From contig JAUCEF010000005.1 in NCBI GenBank assembly GCA_033558025.1, positions 5,952,001 through 6,016,000 on the forward strand: a stretch of DNA of 64,000 nt. Direction: 5' to 3'. The stretch comes from Phytophthora sp. 'mugwort' (Eukaryota; Oomycota; Peronosporomycetes; Peronosporales; Peronosporaceae). Made by a program: the position numbers and the translations under genes. Position 1 is the stretch's first letter. Each line of letters opens with the position of its first letter. Positions 19,058-28,063 of the stretch are shown here, piece by piece. A model generated the notes under the pieces. That model made no database searches and was not told where the DNA came from. It saw nothing but the letters and a program-made list of their open reading frames with translations.

Positions 19058-19351
19058 TGTTGTCAAGGAGACGTCTCGACCAGCTGCTGTATACCGGTAG
19101 GATACCGGTATGACCTTCACTCAGTGGCATCGCAATTATCCTGTGATTACGAGACGAAGATTACGTCACGGTGTTTATGGGACGGTGTTTACGCCACGGA
19201 CGATTACGCCATGGGTGGGTACAAGATTGTGGGTACATGATGGGCTCTACGTGGCACTCCCTGATTGGCTGAAGTAACTCAGTATCCAGTAGAGAATCCA
19301 GTAGAGTGTACCCAGTAGGTAGAACTGTAGGCTTAGAGGTAGCAAGGAGTT
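19058..19351 (+). repeat. Family A LTR, truncated (294 bp)
   Basis: Begins TGTTGTCAAGGAGACG and stops after AAGGAGTT, losing the last 60 bp including the INR. The next base starts a minus-strand B3 LTR, so it was interrupted by insertion (GAGTT, 19347-19351) or by later deletion. Confidence 0.85.
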
Positions 19352-19707
19352 TGAAGAAAGGTTACGTTGGGTCTTGAACTTGACGTAGGGTCTTGGACAC
19401 CGCCGAGGCTTGAGGCGAGGCGAGGAAGGAGGCTTGAGAGGTTGAATGGAAATTCAGAAGTGATTGATTTATCGGAGCTTACTTTGCCTGCCTACCTGGT
19501 ATACTACATAGACATGCAACTATGCATCCAATCAATTGGTGCATCCAATCACCATCATTCCGTACTCGTCCAATCATCCTACTCGTCCAATCATGAGTGG
19601 CGTAATCACCGTGGCGTAATCATGGCGAGGGAGCATTGGACCGGTCCGGTTAACCGGTTCGGGTAACTTGGACTGGTACACTGTACCAAGGAAGTTACCC
19701 TGCAACA
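19352..19707 (-). repeat. B3 3' LTR with canonical TG...CA ends
   Basis: 356 bp, sense TGTTGCAGGG to CCTTTCTTCA. Differs strongly from B1/B2 but keeps the ATAAATCAATCACTT block (initiator region) and the ACCGGT-rich U3. Confidence 0.8.
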
Positions 19708-19714
19708 CGCCCCC

Positions 19715-22700
19715 TCAATGCGAACACGCGTGAACGCCGAGCGCCGCCGTCAAGTCCTTGTGGCGTGGTCCGGCGAGTCCCTTGGTCAAGATGTCGGCCA
19801 GCATGGTCGTAGTCTCGCAGTATTCGACGATCACTTCTCCGCGCTTGACTTCATCACGGATGTGATGGTACTTGATGTCGATATGCTTGGCGCGGCCATG
19901 GTTCACTGGGTTCTTGGTCATCTTGATGCACGACTGGTTGTCTTCGAAAATCTTCAACTCCGGCGTGGCTCCGCCTGCAGCAGCTAGGATCTCGCACAGC
20001 AACTTGTGCACCCACTTGCCTTCTTGGATGGCCAAGCTCAGTGCAATGTACTCGGCCTCACTTGTCGAGAGCGATACGCTTGACTGCTTCTTAGAACCCC
20101 ACGACACAGATCCGCCGACAACTTGGAACAGATAGCCTGACGTTGACTTGCGATTGCTTAAATCACCTGCCCAGTCGGCGTCCGAAAAGCCTTGAAAGTC
20201 GACGTCCTTGCCTGGCAAAAAGCGAATTCCGTGCCACTTGGTACTTTGTAGGTAGCGAAAAATGCGCTTGACTGCAATCCAATGTTCCACTTGCGGGTTC
20301 TCCATAAAGCGCGATACATAGCCAACAGCGAACGCAATGTCCGGGCGAGTCGATGTCATCAAGTGCGTAAGTGCACCGACAGCCTCGCGAAATGGCGCGT
20401 CCAACCTGGTTGTGGAGTCGCTTGAGACCAGCTTCATGCTGATGTCGACCGGACTTGCAGCAAGTTTGCAGTCTTGCATGCCAAAGCGCTCCAGGATGTC
20501 GTTGATATACCGAGCTTGACTTAAGGTGACACTGCCATCCGCCTTGTCGACCACTTCGATCCCCAGGATGAAGGAACACTTGCCACTGTCATCTCAAACC
20601 GCGACTTGAGTTGGCGCTTGACTTCTTCAATCAATGTTGCCGAGCTCCCGGTCACCAACACGTCGTCCACGTAGACCAACAGCAGAACGCATTCACCGCC
20701 GATGACCTTGATGTAGAGGCAGGGGTCGTAGCTTGATGCACGAAAACCGATGGAGCGCACATGCTCGTCGAAGGTCTCGTTCCAAACTCGTGAAGCTTGT
20801 TTCAGCCCGTAGATCGCCTTGAGCAACTCCACGCAGTCGAAACCATCGTCCAGTTCCACGCCTTCAGGCACACTGCAAAACACCTTTTCCTTCATCAAAC
20901 CGTACAGGAACGCGGTGACCACGTCGAGTTGGTCGATCGGCCATCCGTAGTACTTGGCGATCGCGATGATCATTCGCAGCGTCACGTACTTGATCACGGG
21001 CGAAAACGTCTCGGTGTAGTCGATCCCATACTTCTGCACGAAGCCTTTCGCGACGAGTCGAGCCTTGAATTTTTCGATGGATCCGTCAGCATTGCGCTTG
21101 ATCTTGAAGACCCACTTGGTACCGACTGCGCGCTGATTGTTAGGCAGTTTCGCCGCACGGAAAACACCTCGAAGCCGCATTGACTTGAGTTCAGCGCGAA
21201 TTGCCTTGCGCCAATGAGCTTCGTCTGGACCGTTCACAGCTTCTTGAAATGTCTTGGGTTCCGCGCTGTCACTTGCTTCCACCGCATTCGCACTTGAACG
21301 CCAGAACATTGGCGAAGTCGAGCTGTCTTCATCGTTGTCTTCCGATTCTTCTTGCGGCGTAGACGATTCACGTTGGTTTTCTTCTTCCGAGTGGTCGGGA
21401 GCACTAGCTTCTTCGAGCCCAACAGTGCGACGTGGGCGCCGAACATTGGCGCGATCTTCGTTTTCCGGACGCGATTTCCGCTTCCCCGCCTGCTTGAACA
21501 CCCTTGTGCCACTGTTGTCGGAGACTTGCATTTCGTCAAATAGTCGGCAACTTCGTTGACTCCTTCATCACCAATAGCTTCAGCCCCATCAAAGCTTGAC
21601 TCATCGAATGTGACATCGCGAGAGATCAGCACCTGCCCCGCCTCGATGTCATAAACTCGATACGCCTTGGAACGCTCCTCGTAACCCATGAAAATACCTT
21701 CACGAGCTTTGGGATCCCACTTGAGTCGCTTCTCCTTCGGCGTCAAGATATAGGCCTTGCACCCGAAGATCCGCATGTGCTTGACGTTGGGCTTGGACTT
21801 GTAGATGATTTCGAACGGAGTTTTGTCGGGCGACTTCGGAGACGGCAGACGATTCTTGATGTAAATTGCCGTCATTGCTGCTTCCGCCCAGAACGTCTTG
21901 TCCAAGCCAGCGTAGTGAAGCATACTGCGGCCGATAGTCACGATGGTTCGGTTGGCGCGCTCAGCAGTTGCGTTGGTTTGGTGCGCATACCGAACCGTGG
22001 GCTGGACTTCGATGCCGTGGTCTTCGTAGAAAGTCTTGAGCGAGTTGGTCGCGAACTCTTTGGCTCCGTCATGCCGCACAAACTTCACCTTGGCATCGAA
22101 TTGCTTCTCCACCTTGGTAATGAAGCGACGCAAGCAGCCTTCGCTTTCCGACTTGGCTTGCAAGCAGAATCCCGTCATGCAGCTGCTGGCTTCGTCCGTG
22201 AGAAGCAGCAAGTAGCGACTGCCACCCAGCGACTCTTCCTCCATGGGTCCACAAATATCAAAGTGAAGGAACTCGAACGGCTTGTACTTGGGCTTGTTCG
22301 GGTTGCTTGGGAAGGGCTTTTGCACCATTTTTCCTTGTTGGCACCCGCGACACTGGCTTGAGTTCTTTGACGATGTCGGCATCTTGGCACCCGTGACCAT
22401 GCCACTTGAGACCATCTTCCGAAGAACATCGCTGGGTGCGTGACCCATACGTGCATGAAGATCGACCGCGTTGATCGATACATCGGTCACCGAATTCGCA
22501 GCGAAACTTGGCACCCGGAGCCAGTAGAGACCGTCGATCAGGTCCGCGGAAGCCACGATCTTTTTCGACGTCTTGTGTGCGATGTGCATTTCTGCTCCAT
22601 CAAACACCACCTTGAACTGTCCGCTTCGGTTGGTCTGGGGTACCGAAAGCAGATTCTTGTTCATACTTGGTACGTAGAGCGCGTCTTGAACGTGGATGTC

Positions 22701-23067
22701 GCGTTCGCCACCATTAGGCAAGGTGACGCGCTGCATGACCGTTCCAACTCCCTTGATCTTGGCAGTATTGCCGTTTGCGACAGTGAGTTCACCTTCGTCG
22801 CATGCCTTGATGTTGACAAACTTATTCTTGTCATTGCAGATGTGGTGCGTGGCACCACTGTCGATGGCCCATGAGCCTTGAAACTTGTTGGTCTTGGAGA
22901 TACACACTCCATAGAGACCGCAAACGCGATGAAGTCATCATCGCTGTCGTCGCGCCATTGGACATTGTTCGCACCGCGACCAGACCGGCCACGTCGTGCA
23001 CCTCGATTGTCATCCTTTTGCTTGGTCCATCACTTGTCCACGACGTGTCCCGATTTCCCGCAGTAAG
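19715..23067 (-). pseudogene. B3 Gag-Pol pseudogene
   Basis: From the C-terminus upstream: RNase H and RT are open 20554 to 19715; a frame break near 20595 (after RFEMT) separates them from RT with YVDD and the acidic linker (21531-20521); another break near 21535 separates the linker from integrase and protease (22907-21234, with [48 protein letters not shown]); a further break lies near 22908. In the zinc knuckle the last Cys codon has become TGA (YCGKSGHVVDK then stop, near 23035). It cannot produce an intact polyprotein. Its divergence from B1 throughout shows a separate, older lineage. Confidence 0.88.
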
Positions 23068-23253
23068 CTCGGGTGAACTTCCGGTGACCAACACATCGTC
23101 CACGTAGACCAGCACGAGCACACAGTGGCCATCGACAACCTTGATGTAGAGGCACGGGTCGAAGGCTGAAACTTGAAAACCGATAGAACACACGAATTCG
23201 TCGAAGGTCTCGTTCCATACGCGCGAAGCTTGCTTGAGACCGTAAATCGCCTT
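23068..23253 (-). pseudogene. B1 RT fragment fused to B3 by deletion
   Basis: 62 codons of B1 RT, from [16 protein letters not shown] to [15 protein letters not shown], then an abrupt switch to B3 zinc-knuckle DNA. Its 5' continuation is at 32493 beyond the tandem A elements; GCCTT at 23249-23253 and 32488-32492 is the shared target site. The RT C-terminus and RNase H of this copy are gone. Confidence 0.85.
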
Positions 23254-23607
23254 TGTTGTCAAGGAGACGTCTCGACCAGCTGCTGTATACCGGTAGGATA
23301 CCGGTATGACCTTCACTCAGTGGCATCGCAATCATCCTGTGATTACGAGACGAAGATTACGTCACGGTGTTTATGGGACGGTGTTTACGCCACGGACAAT
23401 TACGCCATGGGTGGGTACAAGATTGTGGGTACATGATGGGCTCTACGTGGCACTCCCTGATTGGCTGAAGTAACTCAGTATCCAGTAGAGAATCCAGTAG
23501 AGTGTACCCAGTAGGTAGAACTGTAGGCTTAGAGGTAGCAAGGAGTTTGCGAACTAAGGACCTAAATCAATCACTTTGCATTTTGCCATCAAGTGACCAA
23601 GCCTTTT
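23254..23607 (+). repeat. Family A LTR, first of tandem trio
   Basis: 354 bp, TGTTGTC to CCTTTT. TACCGGTA palindromes at 23288-23295 and 23299-23306; (G/A)(A/T)TTACG at 23341, 23355, 23383 and 23398. Confidence 0.95.
23571..23587 (+). promoter_or_regulatory. Perfect INR+FPR core promoter in family A LTR
   Basis: TCACTTTGCATTTTGCC fits the oomycete initiator plus flanking promoter region at every defined base. The predicted start A at 23573 leaves about 35 nt before the primer site. Repeated at the same place in the LTRs at 27694 and 32134. Confidence 0.65.
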
Positions 23608-23623
23608 GGTTATGAGCCCAAGC
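23608..23623 (+). other. Primer-binding site
   Basis: GGTTATGAGCCCAAGC; ATG at 23612. Confidence 0.85.
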
Positions 23624-26600
23624 CCCGTCTTCCCTGACCAAGACCCCGACTACGCCTTCGCCATGGACGCCACTTCGACTACCGCCCGCATTAACAAGTT
23701 CGACGGAACTAACTTCCACACGTGGAAGTTCAAGATGCAGATGGTGCTCGAGGAGCGCGAACTGTGGGAAGTGACAAGTGGGGAAGTGAAGCTGGAGCAC
23801 TGCCAGACTGCGGCGGATCAAGCGCTCTTTCGGAAGAAGTCGCGCAAGGCGCTGGCGATGATCTGTCTCGCGATGGAGGATTCGCAGCTGCCGCTGGTTC
23901 GCTCGGCGAGTGGCGCGCATGATGCATGGTCAAGACTGGAAGGACACTTCGAGAAGAAGAGTTTGGCCAACAAGCTCTTTCTTCGTCGACGTTTCTTCAC
24001 GACGATGATGGACGAAGGTGATGATGTGCTGGAGCACATCAACAAGATCAAGACGCTGGCGGAGCAGCTCGACGCAGTGGGCGCTCCGGTCAGCGAGGAC
24101 GACTTGGTGATCACGCTTTTGGGAAGTCTGAGCGAGTCGTACCAGTTCCTGATCACGGCGTTGGAGTCGAGAGCCGACTCACTGTCGTGGGAACTCGTGA
24201 CGTCTCGGCTGCTGCATGAGGACATGAAGCGCAAGGAACAAGGTGGCGGTACGGACGGCACCGCGCACGGTCAAGGTCAAGCGTTCATGACAAGCGACAA
24301 CAAGCGCAAGGGTCGGCAGGCGCAGAAGACTAGTGCCTGTCACTACTGTGGCGAGCACGGACATTGGATCGCCAAGTGTCCGGTGCGAATCCGCGAGAAC
24401 GCGGAGCGGCAGAGGCCGCAACGAGCGAATGTCGCGCAGAGTGAAGATGACTCTGGCGACTTCCTCTTCTCGGTTGGTGGTAACACGGGTGCCTCCAAGT
24501 CGAATGGAGTGTGGCTGGTCGACTCGGGTGCGACGCAGCACATGACGTACTCGAAGGAGTACATGAAGAACTACAAGAAGATCTCTCCGGTGGACGTGCA
24601 TCTCGCGGACGACGGTGTGGTTCAGGCTGTGGGGACCGGCGACATTGTGATGTCGATGAAGACCCCGCGCGGCATGAAGAAGGGTGTACTCACGAACGTG
24701 TGGCACATTCCGAAGCTGTCGCGCAACCTGTTTTCGGTTGGTCGGTTCACTAAGGACGTCGGGCCAGTTATCTTCGAGAGCGGCGGGTGCTTCGCTGAAA
24801 CGAAGAGTCTCAAGTGGAAGCTCGGCGCTCGTGAGGGCAAAGGACTGTTCAAGCTGTGCATGACTCCGATGATGCCTGACGAGGCCAATGCGGCAAGTTC
24901 GAAGGATCGCCAAGGGGACACCACGTCGTACCTCTGGCACCTTCGACTTGGTCACATCGGCCATGGCGGTCTAGACGCCATCGTCAAGAAGGGCTACGGT
25001 GTTGGTATCGACATGGCGTCGGTGAAGCAGTGGGAGCTGTGCGACGGATGCTCACTCGGCAAGCAAACGCGAGTAAGCTACATGAAGACGTCGCCAAACC
25101 GTGCCAAGCAAGTGCTAGAAGTCGTACACAGTGATGTATGCGGTCCCATGCAGACGCCGACCTTTGGAGGCAAGCGCTATTTTGTCACGTTTATCGATGA
25201 CAAGTCGCACTTCTGTGTGGTGTACTTGCTGCGCAACAAGTCCGAGGTAGCCGACAAGTTCGCGCAATTCGTCGCGTTAGCTGAGACCCAGACTGGCAAG
25301 CGCGTGAAAATGCTGCGGAGCGACAACGGCGGCGAGTACACTTCGGGTGAGATGGCCAAGTTCTGTGCGGACCGTGGTATCATGCAGAAGTTCACGCCGC
25401 CATACACGCCTCAGCTGAACGGAGTCGCCGAGCGCATGAACCGGACGTTGGTGGAGTGTGCGCGTTGCATGCTGGAACATGCTGGATTGCCCAAGACGTA
25501 TTGGGGTGAAGCTATCGTGACAGCTACGTTCCTCCGTAATCGGTGTCCGACGCGTGCCATCAACCACGACAAGTCGCCGCACCAGGTTTGGACAGGCAAG
25601 AAACCGCTGCTAGCGAACCTCAAGGTATTCGGTTGCCACGCGTACGTGCACGTGCCGAAGGAGAAGCGCACCAAGTTTGACGCTCGGTCGGTGCGCTGTC
25701 GGTTCCTGGGATACTCGGAGCATGAGAAAGCGTACCGTTTCGAAGAGACCAAGAGCGGTCGCGTGCTGGTGAGCCGCGACGCGCAGTTTATGGAAGACGT
25801 CTTCGACAGTGGGAGACGTGACTACCATCAGAGGGAGGTGGTGGTCATTCAAGATGAAGAGACGACGGATCAAGATTCGTTGCAGTCGGATGAAGACGAC
25901 AAAGAAGAAGAAGACGAAGAAGCAGCGCGGGACGAAGGTTTTGAACCAGGCAGCAAGCGACACCCGCGGACGCAGTCGCTGGAAGAAGCTGTGGAAGTTC
26001 CAAGTGCCAAGCGGCAGAGTCGACACCTGACTCTGGACGAGATGTCGGCTGCGGCTCAAGAAAGTCAAGACTTCGAAGCTGCATACGTCGTGAATTCAGT
26101 GGGAGAAATGCCGACCACGTTCAAGTCGGCGATGGAATCCAGCGACGCAGTCAAGTGGAAAGAGGCGTGTGACTCGGAGGTCGAGTCGCTCCGCAAGAAC
26201 GAGACGTGGATCCTCGTGCCGCTGCCAAAAGGACGCAAGGCAATCGGCAACCGATGGGTGTTCCGTGTGAAGGAGAACCAGGCTGGAGAGATCGAACGGT
26301 TCAAGGCGCGCCTGGTGGCCAAGGGATTTTCGCAGAAGTACGGCATCGACTACGACGAGACTTTCGCGCCAGTGGCCAAGTTCACGTCGATCAGGATCCT
26401 GCTCAGTCTGGCGGCCAAGTACAATCTCATGGTGCACCAGATGGATGTCAAGACAGCTTTCCTGAACGGTTTGTTAGACGAAGACATCTACATGGCACAG
26501 CCGGACGGCTACAGCGATGAAAAGCACCCGGACTATGTCTGTCAGCTCAAGCGGTCTCTTTACGGTTTGAAGCAGTCGCCGCGGATGTGGAACAAGACCA

Positions 26601-27736
26601 TCGACGACCTCATGCTCAAGCTAGGGTTCAAGAAGTGCGAGTCTGACCACTGCATCTACTTCAAGCGTGACGACCAAGACATGATCTTCGTGGCGCTATA
26701 TGTCGACGACCTGATCCTCGCAAGTAACAACGACAAGCTGCTCAAGTCGACGAAGAAGGCGCTCAGTGACCGTTTCGAGATGACGGACCTGGGCCACCTC
26801 AAGTACTTCCTCGGCATGGAAATCGATCAAGATATGACGACAGGGAAGGTGTCGATGCGGCAAACCAAGTTTGCGAAAGACATTCTGGAGAAGTTCAACA
26901 TGGAGAAGAGCAACCCTGTTAAGACGCCACAGGATCCGGGCCTCAAGCTGACCAAGGCCATGTGCGAGGGCGGCTGCAAGCACGACGAGACCATGGTAAA
27001 CGTGCCATACCGGAACGCTGTGGGATGCCTCATGTATCTCATGGTAGGCACACGCCCGGACCTCGCAGCAGCAGTGGGAGTTCTCAGCCAGTTTGCAGCA
27101 GACCCATGTCCGACACACTGGCAGGCGCTCAAGAGGGTCTTCAGGTACATTCAAGGCACGAAGACGCACGGCATCGAGTTTCAAGCGAGCTGCGACGACG
27201 GACCCCAAGGCTATTCAGATGCCGACTGGGCTGGAGACATCGAGTCAAGAAGAAGTACAAGTGGCTACGCGTTCATGATGAATGGCGGATGCATCAGCTG
27301 GAGGAGCAAGAAGCAGCGGACAGTGGCGCTGTCTTCGACGGAAGCTGAGTACATGGCGCTATCGGAGGCGACACAAGAGGCGGTGTGGCTCAAGGTGTTC
27401 CTGTGCGAGCTCGGCGAGATGACAAGCGATGAAGCAATCAAGATCTACGAGGACAACCAAGGTTCCATCGCGTTGGCCAAGAATCCCGAATTCCACAAGC
27501 GCACCAAGCACATCGACATTCGCTACCATTTCGTGCGCGAGAAGGTGGAAGACGGTCAAGTGGTGCTGCAGTATGTTTCGACAACCGACATGCTGGCGGA
27601 CATCATGACGAAGCCAATCTCTGCGACGCAGTTCAGTGTGCTCCGGAGCAAACTCGGCATCGAAGCGCTGAAGGCTGTCGAGTCGAGTGGGAGTGTTGTC
27701 AAGGAGACGTCTCGACCAGCTGCTGTATACCGGTAG
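23612..27736 (+). CDS. Family A Gag-Pol polyprotein, tandem copy 1 (1374 aa)
   Basis: Single open frame from the ATG within the primer site to TAG in the middle LTR. Gag region to about residue 235; CCHC knuckle (CHYCGEHGHWIAKC) at 243-256; protease DSGAT with D304; pre-integrase HLRLGHIGH and CDGC; integrase D508, D571, E607 (DD35E); Asp/Glu-rich linker; RT with YVDD at 1030-1033; RNase H with [18 protein letters not shown] and EDNQGS. All catalytic residues expected for a copia element are present. It differs from copy 2 by only a handful of changes (ESGGCF against ESDGCF, FCADRG against FSADRG, GYSDEK against GYIDEK). The TTG at 23606 is only an upstream in-frame codon. Confidence 0.95.
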   Translation: MSPSPVFPDQDPDYAFAMDATSTTARINKFDGTNFHTWKFKMQMVLEERELWEVTSGEVKLEHCQTAADQALFRKKSRKALAMICLAMEDSQLPLVRSASGAHDAWSRLEGHFEKKSLANKLFLRRRFFTTMMDEGDDVLEHINKIKTLAEQLDAVGAPVSEDDLVITLLGSLSESYQFLITALESRADSLSWELVTSRLLHEDMKRKEQGGGTDGTAHGQGQAFMTSDNKRKGRQAQKTSACHYCGEHGHWIAKCPVRIRENAERQRPQRANVAQSEDDSGDFLFSVGGNTGASKSNGVWLVDSGATQHMTYSKEYMKNYKKISPVDVHLADDGVVQAVGTGDIVMSMKTPRGMKKGVLTNVWHIPKLSRNLFSVGRFTKDVGPVIFESGGCFAETKSLKWKLGAREGKGLFKLCMTPMMPDEANAASSKDRQGDTTSYLWHLRLGHIGHGGLDAIVKKGYGVGIDMASVKQWELCDGCSLGKQTRVSYMKTSPNRAKQVLEVVHSDVCGPMQTPTFGGKRYFVTFIDDKSHFCVVYLLRNKSEVADKFAQFVALAETQTGKRVKMLRSDNGGEYTSGEMAKFCADRGIMQKFTPPYTPQLNGVAERMNRTLVECARCMLEHAGLPKTYWGEAIVTATFLRNRCPTRAINHDKSPHQVWTGKKPLLANLKVFGCHAYVHVPKEKRTKFDARSVRCRFLGYSEHEKAYRFEETKSGRVLVSRDAQFMEDVFDSGRRDYHQREVVVIQDEETTDQDSLQSDEDDKEEEDEEAARDEGFEPGSKRHPRTQSLEEAVEVPSAKRQSRHLTLDEMSAAAQESQDFEAAYVVNSVGEMPTTFKSAMESSDAVKWKEACDSEVESLRKNETWILVPLPKGRKAIGNRWVFRVKENQAGEIERFKARLVAKGFSQKYGIDYDETFAPVAKFTSIRILLSLAAKYNLMVHQMDVKTAFLNGLLDEDIYMAQPDGYSDEKHPDYVCQLKRSLYGLKQSPRMWNKTIDDLMLKLGFKKCESDHCIYFKRDDQDMIFVALYVDDLILASNNDKLLKSTKKALSDRFEMTDLGHLKYFLGMEIDQDMTTGKVSMRQTKFAKDILEKFNMEKSNPVKTPQDPGLKLTKAMCEGGCKHDETMVNVPYRNAVGCLMYLMVGTRPDLAAAVGVLSQFAADPCPTHWQALKRVFRYIQGTKTHGIEFQASCDDGPQGYSDADWAGDIESRRSTSGYAFMMNGGCISWRSKKQRTVALSSTEAEYMALSEATQEAVWLKVFLCELGEMTSDEAIKIYEDNQGSIALAKNPEFHKRTKHIDIRYHFVREKVEDGQVVLQYVSTTDMLADIMTKPISATQFSVLRSKLGIEALKAVESSGSVVKETSRPAAVYR

Positions 27737-28047
27737 GATACCGGTATGACCTTCACTCAGTGGCATCGCAATCATCCTGTGATTACGAGACGAAGATTAC
27801 GTCACGGTGTTTATGGGACGGTGTTTACGCCACGGACAATTACGCCATGGGTGGGTACAAGATTGTGGGTACATGATGGGCTCTACGTGGCACTCCCTGA
27901 TTGGCTGAAGTAACTCAGTATCCAGTAGAGAATCCAGTAGAGTGTACCCAGTAGGTAGAACTGTAGGCTTAGAGGTAGCAAGGAGTTTGCGAACTAAGGA
28001 CCTAAATCAATCACTTTGCATTTTGCCATCAAGTGACCAAGCCTTTT
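27694..28047 (+). repeat. Family A LTR shared by both tandem copies
   Basis: Serves as 3' LTR of copy 1 and 5' LTR of copy 2. No difference seen from the 23254 and 32134 LTRs; all three carry the private GGACAATTACG variant. Confidence 0.95.
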
Positions 28048-28063
28048 GGTTATGAGCCCAAGC
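28048..28063 (+). other. Primer-binding site
   Basis: GGTTATGAGCCCAAGC; ATG at 28052. Confidence 0.85.

Larger units (their letters stand above)
19352..23067 (-). mobile_element. B3: older, degenerate family B element
   Basis: 3' LTR at 19352-19707, purine tract at 19708-19714, then a clearly diverged pol-int-pro-gag read leftwards from 23067. The 5' LTR, primer site and gag N-terminus are missing: at 23067/23068 the zinc-knuckle region joins B1 RT sequence with no LTR or duplication, so a deletion removed them. Confidence 0.88.

Noticed and set aside
19352..23067. A third unrelated retrotransposon family
   Set aside because: Domain order and motifs ([34 protein letters not shown]) follow family B closely; it is a diverged, decayed B lineage.
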